Positions 7,551 through 16,010 are shown, counted from the first letter of the stretch. The stretch: 36,760 nt of DNA from Eubacterium sp. (GCA_022796875.1 JAAWJJ010000038.1:1-36760); one strand, 5' to 3'. The notes: a model not told the origin generated them from the sequence alone. Numbers and translations are program-made.

Positions 7551-8399
7551 ATGGCAATCATTTTAAATGAAACCGAACAGGCAAAACAGCTTTTAAAACT
7601 TGGAGAAGTTGGCCCCAAACCAACCTCCACCCTCTTTCTTCTGGCAAAATACTACCGGCAGAAAGAAAATCTGGACAAAGAACAGGCCGTCAGCCGGCTG
7701 ACCCGGTTTATGGAACAAAACTACAAAGGATTCCAGCCCGTATTATGGGCGGATACGATTGAGGATATCTGCAAAAAAGCTGTCCGGTATCCCCTGCGGG
7801 AAATATCGCACGTTCCTGTCACCGGACCGGAACTGGACCGGATCTCCCAACTGCCGAACCGAAAATACCAGAAACTGGCCTTTACTATATTATGCCACGC
7901 AAAACTGCACAACATGATTTCAGCAAATAACAACAGCTGGGCCAACGTAAAAATAAACGACGTCTATCAGTCCGCCAGAGTTTCCGTACGGCAGAAACAG
8001 GAAAAGTTTTTGTGCCTGAACGACCTGGAACGCTTCGGGTACCTTTCCTTTTCCGACCAAAACGACAACTTAAACCTTAAGGTCAATATGATCGCTCCCG
8101 ACGCTCCGCCGGCCCTCACGGTTTCCGATTTCCGGGAACTGGGCTACGAATACTTAAACTATCTGGGCGAGGGAAGCTTCGTCAGATGCACCAAATGCGG
8201 CCGGCTCATAAAAAAGAAAAGCAAAAGGGATTATTCCACAAAATACTGTGCAGACTGCGCAAAGGAAATAAAAAACGAGCAAAACAAACGTTACTACAGG
8301 CATAAAACCTGCCTTGCAGACGGCTGCACACTGACAAAAATTCAGACAGGCACAACGCCCGCCACATTGCTCCCAAAAACGAATTCAGGAAAAGCCTGA
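7551..8399 (+). CDS. phage protein with a C-terminal four-cysteine zinc ribbon
   Basis: 282 residues, start at the ATG behind GAGGAGG; a longer frame overlapping the polymerase gene is less likely. The N-terminal ~200 residues are not recognised. The C-terminus has Cys213, Cys216, Cys233 and Cys236 (CTKCGRL, then YCADC) followed by KNEQNKRYYR, a basic zinc-ribbon form common in small phage nucleic-acid binding proteins. It is 31 bp after the polymerase, probably in the same operon, so an accessory role in transcription is plausible but unproven. Confidence 0.65.
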   Translation: MAIILNETEQAKQLLKLGEVGPKPTSTLFLLAKYYRQKENLDKEQAVSRLTRFMEQNYKGFQPVLWADTIEDICKKAVRYPLREISHVPVTGPELDRISQLPNRKYQKLAFTILCHAKLHNMISANNNSWANVKINDVYQSARVSVRQKQEKFLCLNDLERFGYLSFSDQNDNLNLKVNMIAPDAPPALTVSDFRELGYEYLNYLGEGSFVRCTKCGRLIKKKSKRDYSTKYCADCAKEIKNEQNKRYYRHKTCLADGCTLTKIQTGTTPATLLPKTNSGKA

Positions 8400-8435
8400 A
8401 ACCCTCAAAGGCTGATATTTCCTGACTTCGCAGTT

Positions 8436-8449
8436 CGAACACATGTTTT
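8436..8449. promoter_or_regulatory. SOS/LexA-like box before the tail operon
   Basis: CGAACACATGTTTT fits the Gram-positive SOS consensus CGAACRNRYGTTYC at 13 of 14 positions. It lies in the 186-bp gap (8400-8585) between the zinc-ribbon gene and the first tail gene. A TATAAA sequence (8460-8465) is downstream, but no good -35 is seen, so this could be a host promoter or one read by the element's own polymerase. The rest of the gap holds no gene. Confidence 0.5.
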
Positions 8450-8585
8450 TCTTACTATGTATAAATATTTTCTGCTTCTCATCAAAATCAGCGGCGGCGC
8501 AGCCTTTCCGGCAGTACTGCCGCTGGTTTCCCTGTCAGGAAGAATCTGTTTTACATGATTTTTATATATGTATGGAGGTGAACTC

Positions 8586-9335
8586 ATGGCAAATAACAAC
8601 GCAGTATTTCATTTCGATGAACTGAAAATGTATTTCGGTGAAGATTACATAGTCAACGGCTACGTAACCATCCACACGCCTACCGTCGGAGAAATCGTGG
8701 AATTTGGCGAACAGGACTATTATTCCGTAATTTCCACCCTTACCGCCATTCCCAGTGATATGAAAAGCATTTTGTATGATATGGGCATTGATTATGAAAC
8801 GATTTCGGATTTTGAATTTTTCTACCTCCTGACCAGAGGATGCACACAGGATATGACCCGGCTGCTTTTCGGCACGCTGGACCTGTCGCAAATGGAACTA
8901 TATAAAGACACCCAGTCGGAGCAATACGTTTTGTATCATCCGCAGACCGGCGAGAAAATAGACGAGCTTGCCTATTTGCGAATAGCGGGATATCTCCGCA
9001 AGCTCCACGGCTTACAGGCAAAAGTAGAAAAAGCCGCCAATCCGGCAACGAAAAAAATTCTGCTCGAATTAGACCGGAACAAACGAAAAAACAATCAGGA
9101 AAAAGAATACTCTTCTCAGTTGAAACCCCTGATTTCGGCAATGATGCGTTATCCGGGATTCAAATACAAGAGCAGGGAATTAAAAGACTGCAGCATCTAT
9201 GAATTTATGGATACGCTGCAGGGTGCGCAAATCTACGTCGCTTCTACCAGCCTGCTGCAAGGCAGTTACAGCGGCATGATCGACACCAGCAAAATCAGTA
9301 AAAAAGAGTTTGACTGGATGAGGAGCATTTCTTAA
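8586..9335 (+). CDS. tail assembly chaperone-like phage protein
   Basis: 249 residues behind GGAGGTG. The N-terminal third (YVTIHTPTVGEIVEFGEQDY, then LTAIPSDMK, GIDYETISDFEFF) resembles Firmicute siphovirus tail-assembly chaperone or minor structural proteins that act with the tube and tape measure. The C-terminus (TSLLQGSYSGM, then FDWMRSIS) resembles a short segment seen in the same proteins. It precedes the tube-like gene, whereas in many siphoviruses the chaperone follows it. No programmed-frameshift partner is apparent. Confidence 0.6.
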   Translation: MANNNAVFHFDELKMYFGEDYIVNGYVTIHTPTVGEIVEFGEQDYYSVISTLTAIPSDMKSILYDMGIDYETISDFEFFYLLTRGCTQDMTRLLFGTLDLSQMELYKDTQSEQYVLYHPQTGEKIDELAYLRIAGYLRKLHGLQAKVEKAANPATKKILLELDRNKRKNNQEKEYSSQLKPLISAMMRYPGFKYKSRELKDCSIYEFMDTLQGAQIYVASTSLLQGSYSGMIDTSKISKKEFDWMRSIS

Positions 9336-9404
9336 AAGGAATGTTTCTTTTCCGGCCCGCTCTTTTTACATAAAACAATTTTATTTTTAAGGAGGAACCT
9401 AACT

Positions 9405-10214
9405 ATGAACAAAACCTACGATGTAAACAATTTCGCAATCGACCACGTATTACGCGGCATTATGACGTCTGCTTCAGACGGCAGCCTGATGTGGTCCATC
9501 AACCAGATCAGCGAACCGAGCCTGTCCGTAACTACGGAATCTACGGAAGCCGTAGACGCGCTCGGTGCCAGAATCATTGAATTTGACCGCGCCAAAAAGG
9601 CTGAATTCAGCGCGCAGAATTCTTTATTCGACCTGTCGCTCTACGCTGCCCAGCAGGGATCCGGCAAAGAAGTAGCCACAGAAACAAAAAAGGTAACGGT
9701 ACCGGCGTTTGAAACGATCGTCGTACCGGACGGCGAAACCAAATCTGCGAAACTGGCGCACAAGCCAAATACCGCGCCGACGGAAATCTACTATATGAAA
9801 GGCGACGATACGTTCGGCAAAGTCGTAAAATGCGGCGATGCAGCTGCGGAAGGAGTATTTGCCTACAATGAGGCAGCTCAGGAAATTACATTCCATACGG
9901 ACGCAGCTTCCGGCGACCAGTATTTCGTACAGTATGAATACGAAGCAAAACAGGCTGTTGCAGTCACAGGCGATGCGATCAACTTCCCGAAAGCGGGCAG
10001 ATTTGTCATGGAAGTCCTTGGCAGCGATATTTGCGATCCGAGTACGTTAATCCATGCGTATGTCATTTTCCCGAATGCCAAACTGGACGCAAACGTAGAC
10101 GTTTCTTTCACTACGGACGGCAAACACCCGTTCAAGATCAAAGCAAACCCGGACTACTGCGACCGTGAAAAAGTACTGTTTAAGATCATTGTTCCGTCAG
10201 AAGAAACGGAATAA
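9405..10214 (+). CDS. major tail (tube) protein-like structural protein
   Basis: 269 residues, strong GGAGGAAC ribosome site, followed by a strong terminator: the features of an abundant structural protein. Sequence is beta-rich with alternating hydrophobic residues. The opening (NFAIDHVLRGIMTSASDGSL) and the C-terminal block (FPKAGRFVMEVLGSDICD) fit Firmicute phage structural proteins annotated as tail tube. A threonine/valine/lysine-rich insert occupies residues ~90-185. A head protein is a less likely alternative; order (chaperone-like, this gene, then tape measure) favours tube. Confidence 0.6.
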   Translation: MNKTYDVNNFAIDHVLRGIMTSASDGSLMWSINQISEPSLSVTTESTEAVDALGARIIEFDRAKKAEFSAQNSLFDLSLYAAQQGSGKEVATETKKVTVPAFETIVVPDGETKSAKLAHKPNTAPTEIYYMKGDDTFGKVVKCGDAAAEGVFAYNEAAQEITFHTDAASGDQYFVQYEYEAKQAVAVTGDAINFPKAGRFVMEVLGSDICDPSTLIHAYVIFPNAKLDANVDVSFTTDGKHPFKIKANPDYCDREKVLFKIIVPSEETE

Positions 10215-10246
10215 AAAAAGAAAGGACAGAATAGTCCGCAGCTTCA

Positions 10247-10277
10247 GAGAGGGAGGGAATTTTCTCTCCCTCTTCTT
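10247..10277 (+). terminator. terminator after the tube gene
   Basis: AGAGGGAG / CTCCCTCT stem with a 10-nt loop, followed by TCTTTAT. Probably partial: it would let the tube gene be expressed in excess over the downstream lysis genes. Confidence 0.6.
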
Positions 10278-10300
10278 TATATGCACAGGAGGTTTTTTAT

Positions 10301-10639
10301 ATGAACAAGCCCAATTTAAAAGGCGTCACACCCGAAAATACGGTCGGAATTCTCATGCTCGTAATCGCGCTGATAAACGCGGTCCTGCAAATGTTCGGCT
10401 ACCATACGCTGCCGTTCAAAGAATCCGACGTATCCGAAACCGTGTCCGCCGTCTTTTTAATCCTCACTACGCTGTACAATATGTATAAAAACAGAAATTT
10501 CACTACCGCTTCCCAGAAAGCGCAGGAAATTACGAACGCCATCAAATCCGGCGAACTGCTGATTTCCGATGTAGACAATATATTAAGCAACTGTAAAAAT
10601 CGTAACCATTCCATCCAGAAAGGAGGGACTTCCCTATGA
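10301..10639 (+). CDS. phage holin, SPP1-type
   Basis: 112 residues, ribosome site AGGAGG. Starts MNKPNLKGVTPENTVG, then two membrane segments (about 14-33 and 48-63) separated by a short hydrophilic loop with KESDVSE, and a polar C-terminal tail: the layout of Holin_SPP1. It would form lesions in the cytoplasmic membrane to release the endolysin and the assembled particles. Its TGA overlaps the endolysin ATG by 4 bp, the usual lysis cassette arrangement. Confidence 0.8.
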   Translation: MNKPNLKGVTPENTVGILMLVIALINAVLQMFGYHTLPFKESDVSETVSAVFLILTTLYNMYKNRNFTTASQKAQEITNAIKSGELLISDVDNILSNCKNRNHSIQKGGTSL

Positions 10640-11586
10640 GCGTAATGTGCGCCTGGGCAAGCCAGAACGAAAACAAAAAAACAACCGGCGGAATCCCCGG
10701 GGACCAGACAGGCAAAGAAGTAAAATGCGGCCCGGTCTATTCTTTCGGGCAGTCTGCCGTATACCGCTGCAAAGACCGCAGCAAAGCGCTGTTAATCGGA
10801 GCCGCCGCCAAAGCGATTGCCGATAACGACTGTTTCGGTTACTGCCAGACCCACCGGACCACCGCTTACAAAGCGCTGCAAAACGCCGGCTGGATCGTAT
10901 CCAGTGTTCAAACGCCATGCGAGATCGACTGCTCCGAATTGGGCGCCTGCGCGGTAAATATTGCATACAAAACGACACTGCTGTCCTCTTCCGTTTATTC
11001 CGGCAATATCGGTACTGCGTTAGTAAATACCGGATTATTCACTAAACTGACCGCGTCTGAATATCTCGGAAAATCGGAATATCTCCAATGCGGCGATATC
11101 ATTGTCGCACCCGGAAAACATGTCATCGTCGCTTATACGGACGGCTCCAAAGCTAACATGAATACGGTTTCCACCGTCATAAACCGCGTGACAAAAGGCA
11201 ATTCCGTCATAAAATCCGGCCAGTCGCACGCCATCCGGTTCACTGGCGTCAAAATCCAGACCGACGGTATCACAGGCCCGGAAACCAACGCGATGAAATC
11301 CCGCGTCCTGCAGCATGCAATCAACCGGGACTACCATGCAAACATAGCGGAAGACGGCCTGTTCTATTCCGCTTCCAAAAAAGCTCTCGGTTCCCATTAT
11401 GTAAAAAAAGGCGAAACCCAATATATGGTAACGGCCGCGGAAATTCTTATGGAATTAAACGGAATCAACCCCAAAGGCGTGGAATATCCGGGGAAATACG
11501 GAAACGGACTTACCAACGCAGCCAAACTGAAATTCGGCGGCGACGGCCAAAAGATCAGCGCCTCCCGGTTTCTGGCGCTTCTTTAG
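10636..11586 (+). CDS. endolysin, cysteine peptidase/amidase with cell-wall binding domain
   Basis: 316 residues. It opens CAWASQNE and matches the Clostridia phage lysin family with a GDQTGKEV block (21-29). The catalytic cysteine is Cys99 in the EIDCSEL block and the partner histidine is His162 in GKHVIVAY, an NlpC/P60-like arrangement. Residues ~204-316 resemble a peptidoglycan-binding domain (DGITGPETNAM on). There is no signal peptide, so release depends on the upstream holin. Translationally coupled to it (ATGA). Confidence 0.85.
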   Translation: MSVMCAWASQNENKKTTGGIPGDQTGKEVKCGPVYSFGQSAVYRCKDRSKALLIGAAAKAIADNDCFGYCQTHRTTAYKALQNAGWIVSSVQTPCEIDCSELGACAVNIAYKTTLLSSSVYSGNIGTALVNTGLFTKLTASEYLGKSEYLQCGDIIVAPGKHVIVAYTDGSKANMNTVSTVINRVTKGNSVIKSGQSHAIRFTGVKIQTDGITGPETNAMKSRVLQHAINRDYHANIAEDGLFYSASKKALGSHYVKKGETQYMVTAAEILMELNGINPKGVEYPGKYGNGLTNAAKLKFGGDGQKISASRFLALL

Positions 11587-11600
11587 CGAGGTGATCGGCA

Positions 11601-12125
11601 ATGAACGCGATTACTGATTTTTTAAACCTGGATTTCCGGCTGGTATTCGCCGGTATCTTTTCTTTTTTAGCCGGACTCACCGCTATTCTCTCCCTGCTGG
11701 AAAAAGTATCCGGGCAGCTGGGAATCGAACTGCGATTTCTGCGCAAAAAAAAGGAAGACCATGAACTGCTGTTGTCCACCGCAAAAAAACTGGAACAGTC
11801 TATAAAAAAACACAACCAGGATATCCGTGAGTTAAACGGGCATAACCTGCAGATTGAAGAAAATCTGGATAAACTCACAAAAATGTTTGTGGATAAAAAT
11901 ATCAACGACATGCGTTGGGAAATTATCAATACGGCGGAAAAAATTGCCAATCACCATAGGATCAGCGAAGAAGCCTACCATCATGCGTTCCACACGTATG
12001 ACGAATATGAAAAAATTATTAAGGAAAACGGTCTGGTCAACAGCGAGATTGATATTTCCATAGAAATCATCAAACGATCTTACCAACAGACCAGAAAGAA
12101 TAAAGAAGAAAGTGGTGTGTTATGA
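11601..12125 (+). CDS. membrane-anchored coiled-coil protein, unknown
   Basis: 174 residues. One hydrophobic segment near the N-terminus (about residues 14-34), then a long charged helix with heptad-like spacing (about 45-110) and a helical C-terminus. No enzymatic motif. Position directly after the endolysin and the topology recall XhlA/spanin-like lysis accessory proteins, but a tail or membrane tether is equally possible. Behind GAGGTGAT; its stop overlaps the next start by 4 bp. Confidence 0.55.
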   Translation: MNAITDFLNLDFRLVFAGIFSFLAGLTAILSLLEKVSGQLGIELRFLRKKKEDHELLLSTAKKLEQSIKKHNQDIRELNGHNLQIEENLDKLTKMFVDKNINDMRWEIINTAEKIANHHRISEEAYHHAFHTYDEYEKIIKENGLVNSEIDISIEIIKRSYQQTRKNKEESGVL

Positions 12126-12490
12126 AATTATACGAAGTATTAAACTTAAACGAAATCATGAAAAAAGTGATCGACGACCAAACGTTAAAAATCGACTCCC
12201 TGACAAAATTCAAACTGCTCGGCATCATGAAAGTATTGGAGCCGCATATCCAGAACTTTGAAATTATCCGCAACGAAAAGATCAAAGAATTTGGCAAAGA
12301 AGACGGGGACGGAAACGTCCTGATCGGTAAAGAAGATACGGATGCCATGCGGCAGTTTAACGATTCCCTGTCGGACATTATCAATTCGGACCTGAACATT
12401 ACCTTTGAAAAAATAAAGGCAAACGATATTTTCAACAAAGGACTGCCCGCCGAATATCTTGTAGCGCTCTATCCTGTTATTACGGGATAA
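12122..12490 (+). CDS. DUF1617-like phage protein
   Basis: 122 residues, all-helical. The layout (a helix, then NEKIKEFGKEDGDG, a short acidic turn, then FNDSLSDIIN) resembles DUF1617, a small protein found near tail and lysis genes in Firmicute phages and of unknown function. Coupled to the preceding gene through ATGA. Confidence 0.55.
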   Translation: MKLYEVLNLNEIMKKVIDDQTLKIDSLTKFKLLGIMKVLEPHIQNFEIIRNEKIKEFGKEDGDGNVLIGKEDTDAMRQFNDSLSDIINSDLNITFEKIKANDIFNKGLPAEYLVALYPVITG

Positions 12491-12499
12491 AAAAATTTT

Positions 12500-12529
12500 T
12501 TCAAGTCCGTTTTATAGTACACCTATAAT
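12500..12529 (+). promoter_or_regulatory. possible promoter before the 70-residue ORF
   Basis: TATAAT at 12524-12529 with TTCAAG 18 bp upstream (12500-12505). The -10 is perfect and the -35 weak. It would drive the small ORF and possibly the tape measure. Confidence 0.4.
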
Positions 12530-12556
12530 GATATTCTTATTTCTGAGGTGATGAAT

Positions 12557-12769
12557 ATGTACAGATTTACGAATTTAGAATTAAACGAGAAAACAGTCAT
12601 GCTGCAAATCCAGCCGTATGTAAAGGCCATTGCGATTGAAGTAAGCGATTTTTCCTCCCAGATTATCGACGAAAAAAATTTCGCCAGGGACGACCGGAAA
12701 GGCATCGCTGATTTCAAATCATTGTACGACCGATCAGAAAATTATATCGTGGTTGAAATCGAAATGTAG
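12557..12769 (+). CDS. small protein of unknown function
   Basis: 70 residues (MYRFTNLELNEK...). GAGGTGAT supports the ATG at 12557 over the GTG and ATG just upstream, which lie inside the ribosome site. No known domain; mixed alpha/beta, acidic. It sits between lysis-type genes and the tape measure. Confidence 0.55.
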   Translation: MYRFTNLELNEKTVMLQIQPYVKAIAIEVSDFSSQIIDEKNFARDDRKGIADFKSLYDRSENYIVVEIEM

Positions 12770-12795
12770 AAAAATGCAGCAGACCAAAAAAGCAC

Positions 12796-12851
12796 GCAGC
12801 TATTAACTGGCAGCTATTAACGAGCAGCTATTAACGAGCAACTATTAACGA
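12796..12851 (+). repeat. four tandem 14-bp repeats ahead of the tape measure
   Basis: Units GCAGCTATTAACGA at 12796, 12810, 12824 and 12838, with small changes in the first (CTG end) and last (GCAAC). The array ends 24 bp before the tape-measure start codon. The period is not a multiple of 3 and no ORF crosses it. It could be iterons, an operator or slippage. Confidence 0.75.
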
Positions 12852-12874
12852 GCACACGAAAAGGATGGTGAATT

Positions 12875-14152
12875 ATGTCTGATAACCAGAACATACCTGT
12901 TACACTGGAACCCCAAATAAATGAAAACGAGATTTCAGAACAACTGGAAAAGCTTTTTGAAAAACTACAGTCCAAAACGGATGAAGCCAGCGCGGAAACG
13001 CTGCAGGATACGATTGCCGATATCCAAAACCTGTTCGGATCCTCCGGCGCGACCGAAATGATTCAGAAAATGTATGAAACGCTTGTAAACCTGGACACGG
13101 CCATGACAAACATTCGCAAAAGCTTCCGTGGAAGCAATGCGGAACTCGAATCCATGTACCATAACGCCGCCAGACTCGGCAAAGAATTCGGCGTGACGGC
13201 GCAGGCCGTCCTGGAACAGGAATCCGTATGGTCCGCGAAAGGTTATAATACCGGGAACCATGCGGAGCAAATGACCGGAAACAGCCTGCTCCTTACAAAC
13301 ATTTCTCCCGACGTGGACACGGAACAGGCCGTATCCGGCCTCTCTTCCATTGCGGAAGCATATGCGCTGCAGTCAGATGACGTCAAACGGAAAGTCATAG
13401 ACAATATTTCCGCCATCGGCAGCGCCTATGCCACGACAAACGGGGAAATCATGACCGGAATCGGCATTTCCGCCAATGCCATGGCCGGGATCGGAGAAGA
13501 CCTGACTTCCAATATCGCCCTCTTTACCGGAGGCCAGGAAGTGATACATGACGCCGGCCAGGTCGGCGAAGCCATAAAAAGCATTACGCTGCGCACCAGA
13601 GGTTACGATGAAGAAAACGGCAGGCTGTCAGAAAGTCTGTCCCACATATCGTACCGGCTGGAAAGCCTCACAAAAACAGCCGGAAATGCGCAGGGAATTT
13701 CCCTTTTCTCAGACGGCACACAGGAACATTACAAAGGCATCGTCCAATACCTGGGAGAAGTTTCGGACGCCTGGGATTCTTTCAGCCAGGAGCAGCAAAC
13801 AGATTTGCTGGAAACCCTGTTCGGCAGCAACAATACGCAGGCCGGCGCGGCGATCATTCAGAATTTCGACCAGGTACGCAACGCCCTTTCCTCTATGGAA
13901 AACGCTACCGGAACCGCCGACAACCAGATGGAAAACGTCCGCAATTCCCTTTCTTACAACGCAAACGCACTGTCCCAGGAATGGGTGGAAACGTGGCAAA
14001 ACATGTCGGAAAGCGGCGATATCGTCAATGTCATCAAAGTATTGACAAAACTATCGGAAACCGTCGGCGTTTTGCTGGAACACCTCGGAACCGTGCCGGT
14101 CATACTAGGAGCTTTAGGTTCCTACACTTTACAAAAAAACGGTCTGGATTAA
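12875..14152 (+). CDS. phage tail tape measure protein, N-terminal half (5' exon)
   Basis: 425 codons to the first stop. Residues ~70-360 are the TP901-type tape-measure core (FGVTAQAVLEQESVW, then GYNTGNHAEQMT; TTNGEIMTGIGISANAMAG; LFGSNNTQAGAAIIQNF; SLSYNANALSQEW). Tape-measure proteins set tail length by spanning the tail tube. The frame ends just past the core at GSYTLQKNGLD, where a full tape measure would continue. Group I intron pairing elements begin about 20 bp later, and a 2153-codon tape-measure C-terminal half starts at 16966 in another frame. The last codons (from about 14130) are therefore probably intron. Ribosome site AAGGATGG. Confidence 0.85.
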   Translation: MSDNQNIPVTLEPQINENEISEQLEKLFEKLQSKTDEASAETLQDTIADIQNLFGSSGATEMIQKMYETLVNLDTAMTNIRKSFRGSNAELESMYHNAARLGKEFGVTAQAVLEQESVWSAKGYNTGNHAEQMTGNSLLLTNISPDVDTEQAVSGLSSIAEAYALQSDDVKRKVIDNISAIGSAYATTNGEIMTGIGISANAMAGIGEDLTSNIALFTGGQEVIHDAGQVGEAIKSITLRTRGYDEENGRLSESLSHISYRLESLTKTAGNAQGISLFSDGTQEHYKGIVQYLGEVSDAWDSFSQEQQTDLLETLFGSNNTQAGAAIIQNFDQVRNALSSMENATGTADNQMENVRNSLSYNANALSQEWVETWQNMSESGDIVNVIKVLTKLSETVGVLLEHLGTVPVILGALGSYTLQKNGLD

Positions 14153-14640
14153 AGAATAAACGGTCTTGCAAGGTCCAGATAAGCCCTACTGCTGCGGCTA
14201 ACCAACCGCAGGCAAAACAGGAACGAACAAAAGCTGCCGCGAAAGCCAAATACGGGATTCCGTATCAATATGGCTTTTCGCAGCCGCCTTTGTAAGGGGG
14301 CTTTGGCAAAATTGTACTCGCGATCTGGCCATGTGTGACTACATGGCTTACGGATGAGGCAACTCCCGTACAAGGACTGGAACGGCTCATGTGACTCGTA
14401 ATGTAGCATGATGTCCCAATCAGCAGACAGGCGTACTTCTTAAAATATTCCCCTTACTGCCACTCCATATTGCTGGTTTTATCTGTATATTTTAAGAAAG
14501 TGCCGGTTTCAGAGGCTCCCAGCGAGATTTGGATACGGCTGCCGTATTCAGAATGGTAGAGTCCAGCCGCCATTGTTGAGCGCAATGGAAAAAGTCATTC
14601 CCGGCAGACGACTTCCAAAAACGGAGCCGGGGTTTTCACT
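14130..14640 (+). ncRNA. group I intron core no. 1, interrupting the tape-measure gene
   Basis: A canonical core can be drawn. P3: CCAGAT (14174-14179) with ATTTGG (14527-14532). P4: CTGCTG (14189-14194) with CAGCAG (14421-14426). P6: a long stem with arms CTTCTTAAAATAT / ATATTTTAAGAAAG (about 14436-14500). P7: GGCTC (14514-14518) with GAGTC (14559-14563), the second arm in GGTAGAGTCC, close to the S-element consensus. P8: ATACGG-CTG-CCGTAT (14533-14547), lying between the P7 arms as required. A P9-like hairpin CCATTG / CAATGG follows (14570-14587). The large P5 region carries a GAG-GCAA-CTC GNRA hairpin (14355-14364). Splice sites are not determined; the 3' site may lie here or as far as ~16975. 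No homing endonuclease ORF is present. Confidence 0.8.
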
Positions 14641-14667
14641 TGCAATTTTTTAAAATTTTACTATAAT
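14640..14667 (+). promoter_or_regulatory. promoter of the broken AAA-ATPase gene
   Basis: TTGCAA (14640-14645), 16 bp, TATAAT (14662-14667), 80 bp ahead of the ATG. It suggests that this gene arrived with its own promoter after the intron core. Confidence 0.5.
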
Positions 14668-14746
14668 ATACTTACGAAACTCCATGGGAAATTGCAAAGT
14701 ATACTTTGTAATCTGCACTAAAATACCCGACACAGGAAGGCGATTT

Positions 14747-15360
14747 ATGTCTATTGTAAGCAATGAACAGATCATCAAAGTATTACGGCAATATAATCCG
14801 TGGTGGCGGACCGCTTCTTCTATCAGGGAAGAAAGCAAACCCAACAAACAGGTTCCGCAAGTCCTGTTCTGGAAAAAGGTTCGGCAGACAGCGGTACAGG
14901 CAGATGGAATATCCTGAAAATACCTACCATGTCCTTTTTTGAATACTGCAGGCTACTTGAACTTGACGAACCGGAACTCCCGGAAAAACTGCCGCTTTCC
15001 AAATTAGTAACGATGGAACCCGCAAAGCTTAGCGACCTGATGAGCCGTTTCATTCCCTTGCAAAACCATTTCAACCGCTATCTGACGATTGGAGGATTCC
15101 CGGAACTCGTATTATCTGACGACGATGCTTACGCGCAGCGGATGCTTCGGGAAGATGTGGCAGATAAAGTCATCAAACGCGACGTATTAACTCTGTTTAA
15201 TATCCGAAGTCCTCTGCTGATGGAAAAACTGTTTCTCTACCTTTGCATGAACTCTTCAGAAATTTTCAACGCAACTACAGCGGCAAAAGAACTTGAAAAC
15301 ACTTCGGTTACAACGATTGAAAGCTATATAGAAGCGTTGGAACTGTCCAACCTCATTTAG
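14747..15360 (+). pseudogene. AAA-ATPase/DUF4143 gene remnant
   Basis: The start (MSIVSNEQIIKVLRQYNPWW), with a GGAAGG ribosome site, is the normal N-terminus of ATPases of the AAA_14-DUF4143 group. It shifts frame into a segment (TGRWNILKIPTMSFFEYCRLL, from ~14885) that belongs after the Walker B region. The Walker A and B parts are missing through an internal deletion. The protein then stops at ELSNLI, before most of DUF4143, so both the nucleotide-binding core and the C-terminus are lost. It cannot be a working ATPase. An intact relative of the same superfamily, not a close copy, lies at 31181-32407. Confidence 0.8.
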
Positions 15361-15452
15361 CAACGCAATAAGAAAATTACCGCCAAAAAATAACAGGGTT
15401 AAAATCTGGTATGTATTCATACGCGCCACTCTTTTCTTCTGTTTAAGAGTAA

Positions 15453-15500
15453 TAAAAATCAGCCGGAAGAATTGTTTCCTGCTCATTCCTCTGACTGATT
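15453..15500 (-). terminator. terminator of antisense zinc-ribbon gene 1
   Basis: On the minus strand the outer stem AATCAG / CTGATT, with a further partly paired TCAGAGGAA / TTCTTCCGG segment, is followed by TTTTATT. The same structure is kept after gene 2 (16353-16400). Confidence 0.65.
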
Positions 15501-15534
15501 ATTTTTAACTATTCGTTGAACTTTCAGACTGTTT

Positions 15535-15987
15535 TTAAAAATCCGCTCCGCACCCATTACAATGGAACTGCTTCCCTACTTTTCTGCTTCCAAGGCCAAA
15601 AAAACCTGTGGATACCATTCGGTCTGCCGTTGAGATTCTCCGTACATTCACAGATTGGCAATATGGGCAGGTAACCTGATGATCACTTGTTTGCTTTGCA
15701 GCTTCCATCTGAGCAACCTGCGTTCTGAATTGAGCCATTTTCGTTTCATACTCAATAATATCATCCTGTTTCAGTTTTAGCATTGCCTCCATAAAATCTA
15801 CATTGTCCGAAATCTTCCATAATGTATCATATTCAGAATATGGAAAATCTATTTCCACTAATGGCATATTGTGGTCAGGACAAATTCTTTCATCATTACA
15901 AAAAAAATCATACACACGCGCCGCTACTTGGCCTTCTTCTCTACACTTTGCACAATACCATGCATTTTTTGTTGGTTCTTTCGGCAT
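15535..15987 (-). CDS. double zinc-ribbon protein, copy 1 (antisense to the tape measure)
   Basis: 150 residues, behind GGAGG. The N-terminal cysteine cluster (Cys12, Cys15, Cys30, Cys36 region), a central helix (VDFMEAMLKLKQDDIIEYET) and a C-terminal zinc ribbon with Cys107/Cys110 and Cys143/Cys146 flank the glycine-rich STGFFGLGS segment. Proteins with this C-terminal ribbon are common in Firmicutes and their phages, function unknown. It has its own promoter (16011-16039) and terminator and runs against the tape-measure gene. Copies 2 (16435-16893) and 3 (36597 on) are relatives. DNA or RNA binding is likely from the ribbons but not shown. Confidence 0.8.
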   Translation of the reverse strand: MPKEPTKNAWYCAKCREEGQVAARVYDFFCNDERICPDHNMPLVEIDFPYSEYDTLWKISDNVDFMEAMLKLKQDDIIEYETKMAQFRTQVAQMEAAKQTSDHQVTCPYCQSVNVRRISTADRMVSTGFFGLGSRKVGKQFHCNGCGADF

Positions 15988-16010
15988 ATATTATAAACCT
16001 CCTTTTGCCT

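Noticed and set aside
12796-12851. CRISPR array
   Set aside because: Repeats are 14 bp with no spacers and no cas genes in the window.
14130-14640. Group II intron or IS200/IS605-type end (IStron)
   Set aside because: No domain V-like 34-nt hairpin, no reverse transcriptase, no TnpA or TnpB. The P3-P4-P6-P7-P8 order fits group I. An IStron relic cannot be wholly excluded.
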